DNA of 64,000 nucleotides from Nageia nagi (lineage: Eukaryota; Pinophyta): positions 5,890,001-5,954,000 of the forward strand of contig JBITNC010000002.1 in NCBI GenBank assembly GCA_050084985.1. Direction: 5' to 3'. The position numbers were made by a program, and so were the translations under genes. Shown here piece after piece: positions 58,601-61,640 of the stretch (position 1 is its first letter; each line of letters begins with the position of its first letter). Below the pieces are notes generated by a model, which saw only the letters and a list, made by a program, of their open reading frames with translations, did not search any database and was not told where the DNA came from.

Positions 58601-60248
58601 ACTGCTAGAGTATGGCACCTTTTGCCTTTTCCAATTTGCAGGCATGTTTACTATGGTTGGGCCCAAATTATTACAGAGAAACTCAAGTGAGGGAATAAAA
58701 ACTCCATCTCTAGGATCCTTTTAGTAGATAAATCAAGCAGAGGTTACCAAAATGCAGCTTAGATAACCTGGCGAGAATATATTAAGAAAAGCTAAAATTA
58801 GATGACACAAATGACATTGCACCTTCTAGTGTTATTTCCAGTATGTAAAAATGAAGCATAAATTTGAAAAGAGTTGTTGCACTTTGGGATCCTCATGGAA
58901 ACTGCTGAAATATGAGCTCTAAACTAGACACATTTTCAAAATACATTTTAACAATAATCACTTCCATTGGTATTGATCTCTTATGGAGTACATGCATAGG
59001 GAAGTTTGACCTTTGTATCTATGGATCTCACATTGGAAGTGATACCCACACACAAGATGAAGATGATAAAATGAAATCCATGTGTATCTTTTACGAAGAT
59101 GTAATGTGTACTTGGACCCTTGTTTTCAAAAATGTCCTAGAATGAATCTAATGACAAACTATCGTAACTCCCACAAAATTTTAGTAAAAGTGCTTGCTAG
59201 AAGGATCAAGTTCCTTAAGGTGCAGATAGTTCAAACACAGTACAACAGGTTTACAAAATGAAAATTTACCTTGATAAATTTATAAAAATCTGGGAAGGTG
59301 TGAACAAGTGAATAAATCTGGCAAAGGTGTTGAATGAACTCCAAGTGGATTTATTTACAAAGATGGGGCATGTATTTGGACTCTCCTTTTCATAAATGTC
59401 CTAGAATAAATCCCATGCTGACTTGAGGATCTACGAGGAAGATAGTAGAAGAACGGTGTCTTACTACATCCCGGAATGTTTCCCAAAACATTCTAGTAAA
59501 ATTCATAACAGCGCAGATGTTTCCAAGAGAATAGAACAACTTTAAAAAGAAAAAAATTGCCTTGACAAATTTATAAAAATCTGGGAAGGTGTTGAATGTG
59601 GATTCAAATTGAACTTGCCCTTTTCGTTAGGCCTTCCCCCCTTTTTCCATACGGCTTCCGTGACTCTGTTTTTGCAAGCCCTTGCACTGATAAATAATAA
59701 GCTTATATTTAATAACAAAGAGTAAGGCAGAAGTCATTTTTAGGTCATCCAAGACAGCATGTCTATAGGGATTCTTGTGAGACGTAGGAACTTTCTCGTT
59801 ACCCTATATTGATTAGTTTAATTTTGCCATCATGTGTTTCAACCCTTTGACCAAGATGTAGTGATTCAATTCATCTAAGTCTTGTGTCATTGAAATGGAT
59901 GCTCTTATCTACTTCACAACAAAAATCTCATGCAATAGAAATCTAAGAAACATAATCTAAGCAAATGATTATGAAACCCAGGCAAATACTATGGAAAACA
60001 ACTTCTACAAAGCGATGAAAATAAGTTAGCAGTAGGATATTGACATGGACTACGCAAGAAAAAGTTTCACATCTTAAATCTTTTGAAAATAAGCTAAATT
60101 AAAGAACAAAGTAAATTCTGCAAATATTCTCAAGATAAGCATTCATTTATCAGTAATATAATACATGTAATCAAGCCTACTTACCATGCTCCATCCTTCG
60201 ATGATTTAGCTTCAAACTCAAGTTCAGGAATATCCAAAGCCTGCTCAC
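19563..60248 (-). CDS. SAWADEE HOMEODOMAIN HOMOLOG (SHH1/SHH2, DTF1-like), C-terminal part, five exons over 40.7 kb
   Basis: Five minus-strand exons join through GT/AG introns with matching phase into about 140 residues ending at a stop. They form the SAWADEE domain of the plant SHH family. SHH1/DTF1 is a nuclear chromatin reader: its SAWADEE domain, a tandem Tudor-like fold with a zinc site, binds histone H3 tails methylated at K9 and recruits RNA polymerase IV for siRNA production in RNA-directed DNA methylation. SHH2 is the paralogue. Hallmarks visible are [47 protein letters not shown] and [17 protein letters not shown] with its Cys/His residues. No stop interrupts any exon, so the gene is probably functional. 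The homeodomain exons were not found and should lie upstream beyond 64000. The two long introns (20.1 and 19.9 kb) are full of retroelements. Whether it is SHH1 or SHH2 cannot be settled from this part. Confidence 0.95.
19721..19840 (-). CDS. SHH-like gene, SAWADEE exon with zinc-site block
   Basis: One hundred and twenty bases encode 40 residues from [15 protein letters not shown] through [20 protein letters not shown]. The Cys and His of the HDVRGCRC block correspond to the family's zinc-binding region. The acceptor CAG is at 19841-19843 and the donor GT at 19719-19720. Both introns around it are short (113 and 117 bp), in contrast to the two long ones upstream. Confidence 0.95.
19958..20101 (-). 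CDS. SHH-like gene, first half of SAWADEE domain
   Basis: One hundred and forty-four bases encode 48 residues, [20 protein letters not shown] onward to GDTILCFR. Aromatic and acidic residues in the GFGSEEDEW stretch belong to the histone-tail pocket region in the family. The acceptor CAG is at 20102-20104 and the donor GT at 19956-19957. The intron upstream of it is 19.9 kb. Confidence 0.96.
20280..22430. other. Intronic sequence without recognised feature
   Basis: No gene, splice-joined exon or clear repeat was recognised. The 21.8-22.4 kb part could belong to the 3' LTR of the Gypsy element to its right, but I could not find a second copy. Confidence 0.4.
22430..24296 (-). pseudogene. Gypsy (Ty3) RNase H-integrase fragment
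   Basis: Read on the minus strand from about 24150 downward, RNase H comes first ([14 protein letters not shown], later FQQFHLIIK), then the integrase. The integrase parts are a core block at 23393-23550 ([24 protein letters not shown]), a block with [10 protein letters not shown] near 23190-23240, and the C-terminal [20 protein letters not shown] near 22905-22965, ending in a [10 protein letters not shown]-like phrase. The order RT-RNase H-integrase identifies Gypsy. Stops and shifts are frequent. Its RT half lies on the other side of the LTR element 24297-30406, at 30407-31090. Confidence 0.85.
24297..25417 (-). repeat. 3' LTR of element I
   Basis: This 1121-bp LTR includes a TATA-like CTATAAAAGGG on the minus strand (revcomp at 24970-24980) and a short internal minisatellite at 24700-24840. 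Its boundary base has mutated from CA to GA at 25416-25417. Confidence 0.9.
24700..24840. repeat. Minisatellite inside LTR of element I
   Basis: The phrase GGCTCCCAAGCTAGGCGCAAG with variants (GGTTGGCACAAGTCCCAAGA, GGTTGGCACAAGCTCCCAAG) recurs about five times with a period of 25-30 bp. The other LTR has the matching block at about 29665-29800. Confidence 0.7.
25418..25431 (-). other. Polypurine tract of element I
   Basis: The minus strand reads GAGGAGGGAGGACT directly next to the 3' LTR. Confidence 0.7.
25545..27148 (-). pseudogene. Unrecognised open frames in element I, 3' part
   Basis: Minus-strand open segments 26789-27148 (119 aa), 25971-26573 (200 aa), 25545-25961 (138 aa) and smaller ones fill the element between the 339-aa frame and the 3' LTR. 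They have no retroviral enzyme motif. Many share a recurring nucleotide phrase built around ACTGCTGT and GACTGATTT, which suggests diverged internal duplications. They may be remains of one longer frame or fortuitous. I do not recognise them. Confidence 0.35.
27242..28261 (-). CDS. 339-aa open frame of unknown function in element I
   Basis: An uninterrupted minus-strand frame lies downstream of gag inside the LTR element. Its N-terminal quarter contains two related stretches, [17 protein letters not shown] and [17 protein letters not shown], about 35 residues apart, which come from an internal DNA duplication (28040-28190). The C-terminal part has [13 protein letters not shown], which resembles [12 protein letters not shown] encoded in element II at about 48150-48190. 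No catalytic motif or clear membrane segment is visible. The intact length in an otherwise decayed element is notable, but coding function is unproven. Confidence 0.45.
   Translation of the reverse strand: MKSFQRGAPHMDSSWDSLRSWTNQITTHKRQYNTSDLGSSTLSIKEVQVHTFEARFSHIATHKRYYNISDFYSSVLSLINSFWDALGMGHEPMKHPVERLLHTVVPKSLPHNHGVDDSMNKETDQTLLPHSDYEEQYVMTPKKLCDEVSSIESGLGSYVEIKGSIITLSLGMNMSIKYRLISFIYAHLQDLVDFKYAHLQHINIGIDVHEFANFCYDHLASVGHRYNIRVLHEDREFQTTTLEFVDSNSNSFISDFCISINIFDEVWPRSAFGDTWEQIWDDKGRLGLPLFTVAIRKSGLICMITVQVCEKLDPFQPSLCTHGQWKQLERYISMLVNEE
28661..29220 (-). pseudogene. Retrotransposon gag of element I
   Basis: The minus strand encodes a gag of the retrotransposon-gag type: [20 protein letters not shown] followed by [20 protein letters not shown] and a GL...G...ITL block (28661-28882). 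Upstream in the same frame, broken by a few stops, are FRQAISF and a leucine-rich [15 protein letters not shown] segment up to about 29200, close to the primer-binding site. The WLQK, LHLEG and WW landmarks match the gag of element II. No zinc knuckle was found. Confidence 0.8.
29231..29240 (-). other. Primer-binding site of element I
   Basis: On the minus strand the 5' LTR ends TACATTACA and GTGGTATCAG follows at once, the tRNA-Met initiator type site. Confidence 0.88.
29241..30406 (-). repeat. 5' LTR of element I
   Basis: This 1166-bp LTR aligns over its full length with 24297-25417. It is about 45 bp longer, partly through a small insertion near 30125-30160. The TATA-like CTATAAAAGGG is conserved (revcomp near 29931-29942). 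Confidence 0.9.
30407..31090 (-). pseudogene. Gypsy reverse transcriptase fragment with internal duplication
   Basis: The minus-strand frame 30446-30925 carries the RT catalytic region [10 protein letters not shown] (normally VVYLDDILIY, so the second Asp of the YxDD box is lost), then [12 protein letters not shown], a landmark of Gypsy RT. It ends at the edge of element I, and the frame content continues on the other side at 24150-24296 ([10 protein letters not shown]). Above 30925 RT motifs fade. A 177-bp tandem duplication (30494-30847) is part of the frame. Confidence 0.8.
30494..30847 (-). repeat. 177-bp in-frame tandem duplication inside Gypsy RT
   Basis: Two adjacent 59-codon units, 30671-30847 and 30494-30670, both start WEQ(H/Y)(M/I)EHEKQVH and contain [24 protein letters not shown] and LMFL. 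They differ by some 12 residues. The reading frame stays open across both. Confidence 0.92.
31100..31744 (+). pseudogene. Gag-like retroelement frame, part 1
   Basis: Plus-strand frames encode a phrase [15 protein letters not shown] and [16 protein letters not shown], typical of Ty3/Gypsy-type gag (the WWE landmark and a following helix). Stops are frequent. The frame continues past the solo LTR at 31750-32810 and, after 33048, past the TRIM-like element at 34346. It runs opposite to the Gypsy fragment on its left. Confidence 0.55.
31750..32810 (-). mobile_element. Solo LTR, TSD TAAAC
   Basis: A 1061-bp segment starts TGTAATAAACC and ends GGGAACATTACA. TAAAC stands at 31745-31749 and 32811-32815. 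No second copy or internal region is present, so it is a solo LTR left by LTR-LTR recombination. A TATA-like CTATAAATT on the minus strand (32412-32420) suggests minus orientation. The ends resemble those of elements I and II. Confidence 0.85.
32811..33048 (+). pseudogene. Gag-like retroelement frame, part 2
   Basis: Between the solo LTR and the TRIM-like element the plus strand reads [26 protein letters not shown] and, just before the insertion, [12 protein letters not shown]. The last part continues in frame at 34346 ([15 protein letters not shown]) when the inserted element and one copy of CTGAT are removed. Confidence 0.6.
33049..34340 (-). mobile_element. Small LTR element (TRIM-like), TSD CTGAT
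   Basis: Direct repeats of 193 bp (33049-33241) and 198 bp (34143-34340) enclose about 900 bp. CTGAT is duplicated at 33044-33048 and 34341-34345. On the minus strand the LTR starts TGTTAGAAAATAG and is preceded by a purine tract ATTATGGGGGATAA (33242-33255). Terminal bases at two ends are mutated (TG to TA, CA to CG). The interior has a 91-aa minus frame (33362-33637) and a 113-aa plus frame (33801-34142) without retroviral motifs. Size and missing pol suggest a TRIM or a deletion derivative. Confidence 0.82.
34346..35841 (+). pseudogene. Gag-like retroelement frame, part 3, and unassigned sequence
   Basis: The plus frame from 34346 ([20 protein letters not shown]) continues the frame interrupted at 33048, then decays into stops. 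From about 34450 to 35841 no motif is recognised. A 75-aa open frame at 35271-35498 has no family resemblance I can name. Confidence 0.45.
35842..36152 (+). repeat. 5' LTR of deleted Copia, with TATA box
   Basis: A 311-bp LTR with a TATA-like TATAAATA at 35976-35983. Confidence 0.9.
36153..36164 (+). other. Primer-binding site
   Basis: TGGTATCAAAGC begins directly after the LTR, differing at one position from the common Copia site TGGTATCAGAGC. Confidence 0.9.
36690..37480 (+). pseudogene. Copia gag (degraded)
   Basis: The frame starts near 36693 with [20 protein letters not shown], passes an in-frame stop, and continues at 36819-37112 ([33 protein letters not shown]), which is the UBN2-type gag core. 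A basic region follows, and a zinc-knuckle remnant [11 protein letters not shown] with a DC after a stop (37432-37485) ends it. In the knuckle the expected His is replaced by Asn. Confidence 0.88.
37560..37915 (+). pseudogene. Copia integrase remnant
   Basis: Only the N-terminal part of the integrase core survives: [11 protein letters not shown] (37706-37740) and, in another frame, [12 protein letters not shown]. The sequence then jumps to RT/RNase H. Confidence 0.8.
37916..38630 (+). pseudogene. Copia RNase H with end of RT
   Basis: The plus frames read [83 protein letters not shown] and [10 protein letters not shown]. These are the standard Copia RNase H blocks in order. One frameshift lies near 38095 and a few stops occur. 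The catalytic glutamate region (usual AEY) is changed to VENQ. Confidence 0.9.
38707..38725 (+). other. Polypurine tract
   Basis: A purine/G run (TTTGAGGGGGGGTTGGGG) precedes the 3' LTR. Confidence 0.7.
38726..39540 (+). repeat. 3' LTR of deleted Copia, split by a retroposon
   Basis: LTR parts are 38726-38819 and 39296-39540. Together they match 35842-36152. Confidence 0.9.
38820..39295 (-). mobile_element. Poly(A) retroposon (LINE/SINE-type), 15-bp TSD
   Basis: The insert is flanked by perfect 15-bp duplications GCATAAATATATAAT (38805-38819 and 39296-39310). At its left end a T run (38820-38826) is, on the minus strand, a poly(A) tail preceded by CCCCTTATTGAT. The long TSD and the A tail indicate target-primed reverse transcription. 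The 476-bp body has no recognisable RT or tRNA-like promoter, so it may be a 5'-truncated LINE or a SINE. Confidence 0.85.
40032..40083 (-). CDS. SHH-like gene, exon with [10 protein letters not shown]
   Basis: Fifty-two bases complete a split Trp codon and encode [17 protein letters not shown]. The acceptor CAG is at 40084-40086 and the donor GTAAGT at 40026-40031. The segment YDVA.FLTHR...SGEPEVRVR is the start of the SAWADEE domain in plant SHH proteins. This tiny exon sits between two introns of about 20 kb. Confidence 0.95.
40900..41133 (+). mobile_element. End of an LTR with primer-binding site
   Basis: TGGTGTCAGAGC at 41122-41133 is an initiator-tRNA-type primer-binding site, one base after a probable LTR end CCTTGCCTGACA (41109-41120). 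The LTR probably starts within 40.9-41.0 kb, but no second copy is present to fix it. Sequence to about 42560 could be the decayed interior, with no domain recognised. Confidence 0.6.
41134..42560. other. No gene recognised
   Basis: Presumed decayed interior of the LTR element starting near 41120. It includes a small direct repeat at about 42060-42150 (GCATGATCTTGAGTTTAAAT twice). The short open frames have no motif. Confidence 0.4.
42570..43960. repeat. LTR-like fragment related to the solo LTR at 45898
   Basis: Several blocks match 45898-47090 in the same orientation, e.g. GGATCTGGATCTCA followed by TAGGAGTCA (43453-43490 against 46308-46330), CCAACGTTAGCCTCCT, and a later block GGGGCTCACAATGTGGGTCC with its diverged counterpart near 43815-43835. 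Ends and target duplication were not found. It could be a diverged solo LTR or a truncated copy. Confidence 0.55.
43500..43690. repeat. GC-rich minisatellite, unit about 40 bp
   Basis: The phrase GCCTAGGAGTGCCACGCATG with CCCAACGTGGGGG recurs about four times with changes. It is much richer in GC and CpG than the surroundings and lies inside the LTR-like fragment. An open frame across it (43464-43754) is best explained by this composition. Confidence 0.75.
44483..45897 (-). pseudogene. Unrecognised coding remnant, part 3 (C-terminal, acidic/coiled-coil)
   Basis: Minus-strand frames 45663-45897, 45136-45666 and 44483-44689, with the stop-containing stretches between, form one continuous protein-like region. 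It contains an acidic segment ([20 protein letters not shown]), then long Lys/Glu/Leu-rich helices ([20 protein letters not shown]) suggestive of coiled coil. It ends near 44483. The upstream continuation lies across the solo LTR at 45898-47090 (part 2, 47091-47260) and element II (part 1, 53005-55260). I do not recognise the family. It is probably the coding region of a high-copy plant element. Confidence 0.6.
45898..47090. mobile_element. Solo LTR, TSD CTTGG, inserted in a coding remnant
   Basis: This 1193-bp segment starts TGTAAAATC and ends GGATGTTACA, with perfect duplications CTTGG at 45893-45897 and 47091-47095. Removing it and one CTTGG makes the minus-strand frame continuous (TEEGEVNDQ on one side, VDVEQVERQ on the other). 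A related LTR-like fragment lies at 42570-43960. No interior is present. Confidence 0.92.
47091..47260 (-). pseudogene. Unrecognised coding remnant, part 2
   Basis: This 170-bp island of the host coding remnant lies between the solo LTR and element II. On the minus strand it reads [19 protein letters not shown] and [14 protein letters not shown], joining in frame to part 3 and, after a frame change, to part 1 ([16 protein letters not shown]). Confidence 0.7.
47261..48013 (-). repeat. 3' LTR of element II
   Basis: A 753-bp LTR starting TGTGATGTTCC and ending GGGACATTACA in plus orientation, with an AT microsatellite at 47276-47288 and a TATA-like ATATAAAAGG on the minus strand near 47812-47822. 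Confidence 0.9.
48077..48541 (-). CDS. 154-aa open frame of unknown function in element II
   Basis: The minus-strand frame lies next to the 3' LTR. It contains [12 protein letters not shown], related to [12 protein letters not shown] in element I's 339-aa frame, evidence that the 3' regions of both elements share ancestry. A hydrophobic stretch at the N-terminal third ([20 protein letters not shown]) could be a membrane segment. No known domain. Confidence 0.4.
   Translation of the reverse strand: MVWCRIHMGGVKWIYDCNNTAVHTIFSLYFLGMIDSYISFMHGTLMGNNESMSVDDCESFMVVGKSKLDLLHLHCSHFLKSPISIIVDWLMLMHSTTIRDGESLSLATFWECKHHGFTAVIRKSALLCTQNGLGNEETVWGFDTRVFETVWVQC
48768..49415 (-). CDS. 215-aa open frame of unknown function in element II
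   Basis: An uninterrupted minus-strand frame with a hydrophobic segment about residues 78-105 ([20 protein letters not shown]) and a Cys/His-containing remainder. No family is recognised. With the neighbouring 264-aa and 154-aa frames it may once have been one longer reading frame. The distance from gag and the hydrophobic segments recall the position of envelope-like genes in some plant LTR elements, but that is only positional. Confidence 0.4.
   Translation of the reverse strand: MYIFNLGLIWSTLHRRISSWYLIIEMHKMAYSFEIVEVAHETDLICEFIWACTKEGFIHTRCQNISTTSFMFCTPLCKMFWIVLMTISMAAIHMTMAVHCMIFDAIRFETAMHELKYCICVHLLNLGKVRSEKFMCKGASISYRRKKKINSDLSSHGNIPNRYKLNSAFYDSSTLFSFGHNFDELVDRKLDKFQKLVSCGDANLHTFGKVTFILP
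49457..50251 (-). CDS. 264-aa open frame of unknown function in element II
   Basis: An uninterrupted minus-strand frame 100 bp after gag. It has a strongly hydrophobic stretch near residues 53-85 ([20 protein letters not shown]), a likely transmembrane helix, followed by a polar C-terminal part rich in Trp and His. No catalytic motif. Length and openness suggest either recent activity or selection, but the family is unknown to me. Confidence 0.45.
   Translation of the reverse strand: MEVSYKYMEGGQLLDISCEGKFISAMVPSNKMLIFLMWMHGRRCRTLPTWNVAKKDIFSWLYLVSFDLVLWLSLVYTLLILFWDLELTFGALYVEKIAQNSHLMATYESDKEIRKIAVGNVDNWYTCHLTVPHDILSHLDSWDSQQKCIITERIQGIIVALLMKFWNSKKETNSTLYWDTCAYLEHGVKDKWDEWVALLVEPWHALVHDFVLMTSDFILRMCNSYRWENDHFIFRLLELEDTLSNSWVLEKHLGSLDRIFSSFV
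50358..51386 (-). CDS. Retrotransposon gag of element II (342 aa, intact)
   Basis: An intact minus-strand frame with a Ser/Pro-rich N-terminus (residues 1-40), then the gag core at about residues 90-165: [44 protein letters not shown] and [15 protein letters not shown]. The same landmarks (FNG, WLQK, TYFTL, LHLEG, WW) are in element I. The C-terminal half is acidic and Cys-containing but lacks a CCHC knuckle and a protease. A further open frame upstream (51337-51582, with [19 protein letters not shown]) overlaps its start and may be the true N-terminus in another frame. Gag would form the virus-like particle. Confidence 0.85.
   Translation of the reverse strand: MVQGGKEKGEATTNGHESSSNSHTPLPRPSKPMFLVPPPLLEEDEVTDELDEWFAAYINKSEGFMAVVSFDKYLNIVGKSVVEAKKEKKKPLLHRKVTIPSFNGQDGLIARAWLQKLQTYFTLEPISGADAVQIATLHLEGSAYLWWHHGLVTQGHGDIDTFDEFCVRVLNRFQRRNVEKTKIVHQKEELEIICVGNSEVVPTLEKEEEGQIENFEREHNEDISTLEHGSSCMTDCIQICDRDVTLSHEVCLKETQNTSFCTLLGNEINEVHNNCIGEFSVSDSLSGVRRDFQIEPFGDLIPCNKAMKNIKINFGNYEGDEQFFVGWCASYGFGSPMDLVSW
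51590..52243. other. 5' leader of element II
   Basis: AT-rich sequence with several A runs between gag and the 5' LTR. No gene is seen. Confidence 0.5.
52244..52999 (-). repeat. 5' LTR of element II
   Basis: It aligns with 47261-48013 except at the inner edge, where an expanded AT run and GATA repeats (52246-52275) replace the first bases. Confidence 0.88.
53005..55260 (-). pseudogene. Unrecognised coding remnant, part 1 (N-terminal)
   Basis: Minus-strand frames from about 55260 down to 53005, with stops and shifts, form the upstream part of the remnant continued at 47091-47260 and 44483-45897. Recognisable segments are [20 protein letters not shown] (near 54960), the open 138-aa frame 54259-54675 ([35 protein letters not shown]), [20 protein letters not shown] (near 53740) and the frame 53298-53513. 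It ends [10 protein letters not shown] at the edge of element II. No known domain is recognised. The style (large, high-copy, no host splicing) fits a transposable-element ORF. A retroposon tail interrupts it at about 53780-54300. Confidence 0.55.
53780..54300 (+). mobile_element. Retroposon 3' tail inserted in the coding remnant
   Basis: The plus-strand segment ends with a phrase GGCAGTCCCATTGATCGCTT, then CATCTATGGTCATTATATAC, and a short TTTC repeat (54285-54297). The same ending is found at 61550-61635 after the zinc-finger/RT fragment (CGGTCCCATTGACTGCTTTT, CATCTGTGAAC, TTTC repeat). It therefore looks like the 3' end of the same retroposon family. Its 5' limit is uncertain. Confidence 0.55.
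55500..56400. repeat. Large-unit tandem repeat (about 120-160 bp) with GCATG core
   Basis: Six or so diverged copies carry a pair of landmarks: GGCGCATGCCAAAAAAA-type (with CACATGCCACAAAAAG, GTGCATGCCAAAAAAAAT) followed after 15-20 bp by TTTTGTCTTTTTTCTCATGCG-like (with CATGCGCTAGG, CATGCGTTGGG, CATGCACTAGC). Start points are near 55510, 55765, 55830, 55975, 56115, 56230 and 56335. The array lies just upstream (on the minus strand) of the unrecognised coding remnant, so it may be that element's leader. Confidence 0.75.
56401..56739. other. No gene seen
   Basis: Sequence between the tandem array and the Copia fragment, without a recognised feature. Confidence 0.4.
56740..57990 (+). pseudogene. 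Copia fragment: gag zinc knuckle, protease, GAG-pre-integrase
   Basis: The plus strand encodes a degraded zinc knuckle ([14 protein letters not shown] near 56980-57030), the aspartic protease site [20 protein letters not shown] (57195-57255; Copia usually has DSG), its downstream [15 protein letters not shown] (about 57370-57415), and, after about 300 bp of AT-rich sequence, the GAG-pre-integrase block [20 protein letters not shown] to [15 protein letters not shown] (57815-57970). RT and LTRs were not found. The 57480-57780 stretch between protease and pre-integrase is longer than usual and contains a palindrome, so it may be an insertion. Confidence 0.85.
57674..57704. repeat. Perfect palindrome, 13-bp arms
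   Basis: TAATAATGTTAAT (57674-57686) and ATTAACATTATTA (57692-57704) are reverse complements separated by 5 bases. They could form a hairpin. Confidence 0.9.
58020..59089. other. No gene recognised
   Basis: An 85-aa open frame at 58276-58533 ([18 protein letters not shown]) has no family I can name, and the rest is AT-rich. Confidence 0.4.
59090..59600. repeat. Two-copy direct repeat, about 215-250 bp
   Basis: Copy 1 (59090-59305) and copy 2 (59351-59600) share ACTTGGACCCTTGTTTTCA/TTTGGACTCTCCTTTTCA, AAATGTCCTAGAAT and, at the end, AAATTTATAAAAATCTGGGA. Copy 2 contains a short extra segment. Confidence 0.8.
60185..60248 (-). CDS. SHH-like gene, exon before the long intron (most upstream exon found)
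   Basis: Sixty-four bases encode [20 protein letters not shown] and the first two bases of a Trp codon. The donor GTAAGT is at 60179-60184. The preferred acceptor is CAG at 60249-60251. A second CAG at 60241-60243 would shorten the exon to 60185-60240 without changing the frame phase outcome downstream. The SELEFEA(K/R)S(S/A)(K/R)DGAWYDV stretch is the conserved linker leading into the SAWADEE domain. Confidence 0.93.
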
Positions 60249-60617
60249 CTGTTTATATTGAATAATAAGAAACAATATGATATTAATATTCTCATTTGAA
60301 AGAAAATAAACATAATATTGCGAAGTTCCAAACTGACTAACGAAAAGCATGTTATTGTACACAATTATTAAGAAAAGTGTATTAGTCGGAAAACACAGGC
60401 TGTTCTTGAAAGACAAGGTATTCCTAAAACGTATGCCATATCAAGTTACTATGTTCCCACAATAATGTTGTCAATCATCACGGACAATGTTCTTTGTTCC
60501 ATAAACATGCTAAGCAGTTGGAATAACGCTGCCAATACATTCTAAAAGTCTTTGTCCAATCCTAGATGGATGATCCCATATCCATATCATTCAGTTATTA
60601 TCTTCCAGATGACATGA
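60249..60617 (-). other. Upstream intron of SHH-like gene
   Basis: Presumed start of the next intron on the minus strand, since no further exon was found to the window edge. A homeodomain exon (expected WF-N or WFQ-type helix) was looked for and not seen. Confidence 0.5.
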
Positions 60618-60745
60618 CTCTATGTTATGTATCTTTGTATGTAATTCCTCCTTTCACCTTTGCAAGTTTTACATAGTCAATAAGATGATAATATGGCTAT
60701 GTTATGTATCTTTGTATGTAGTTTTTTCTTGCAAAATTTAGCAAG
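60618..60745. repeat. Two-copy direct repeat, period about 75 bp
   Basis: CTATGTTATGTATCTTTGTA followed by TGTA(A/G)TT occurs at about 60620-60648 and 60695-60722, each followed by a related TTTTGCAAGTTT or TTGCAAAATTTAG phrase. Confidence 0.8.
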
Positions 60746-60769
60746 TCACCGATTTCTGTGTATCGCAGA

Positions 60770-61635
60770 CCCCTGTCAAATTGTCTCACTACTCTCAACA
60801 TTTTCTTCTTCCTGACTATATCAGCTTACACCTTTCCCTTGTACTGAGGATGTTCATTGGTCAAATGTGCATGTGTTCCCACCAGTTGTGGATTGAGACA
60901 AATCATCACCTAGCTCAAGAGTTGCGAGTTTGTCTCCTTTGTTCTTTGCGGACCGAATACGAGGATCATTTCATTTTTCGATGTTCAGTCTATTATGAGA
61001 TCAAAAATAGATATCATTGCCTTTTCCGATATTCACATAACTCGCTGACTAATTTTTTTCAGTATCCAAATCAGCATTGCCTAGCATTGTACCTTAGAGA
61101 GACCACCCTCCTGTGGAAGCATCTTCTAGCTTGCTACCAGCATCCGACAGGTGACTACCGCAACACATCTTTCTTTCCTTCTTCGCACATTGAGGGGTTG
61201 CATAGGAGACGACATCATGATTCTCTACCAAACACAGCATACAAGGAGACAATTGGATCCTTAGGACTCTTTTCAGACCCGTCCGATCACATCCTTCTTT
61301 CCTCCACGAGCAATCGCCTCACAGGTCAGACCTACAAAGAGTAGAGAGCCTTTGCCTCAAGATGGAGTGCACTTGCAAATCCACTCTTATGGAGTTCCAA
61401 ACAGAGCCACTTCAGATTACCTTAGTTAGAGAGACCCAAGCTCTTCCTATAGGGTTTTTGGGATGCCCCATTGTACTATTGTTTTTATTTTGCTTTATGT
61501 TAGCTTTTACTTTATGTAGTGTGGGCCCAACAGGGGCTTAGCTAGTTTTTCTAACCATTTCTTCATTCAACGGTCCCATTGACTGCTTTTGGCCATCTGT
61601 GAACATTAATATAATTTCTTCTTTCTTTCTTTCTT
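60770..61635 (+). pseudogene. Zinc-finger C-terminal part of a non-LTR RT-type element, with 3' tail
   Basis: The open frame 60781-61344 (187 aa) contains SHQLWIETNHH, then a CxxC...HxxxxC arrangement (RVCLLCSLRTEYEDHFIFRC) and YYEIKNRYHCLF. This is the zf-RVT-like pattern that closes many plant non-LTR reverse transcriptases and related domesticated frames. The RT core is not present upstream. After the frame, sequence to 61635 ends in a TTTC repeat, and the last 100 bp match the tail at 54190-54300, so it is a 5'-truncated retroposon copy. Confidence 0.6.
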
Positions 61636-61640
61636 TATTT

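Larger units (their letters stand above)
40084..60184 (-). other. Intron of SHH-like gene, 20.1 kb
   Basis: The donor GTAA is at 60181-60184 and the acceptor CAG at 40084-40086. The intron is phase 2 (it splits a Trp codon, TG|G). Its contents are listed separately. The stretch 40087-40900 holds no recognised element. Confidence 0.92.
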
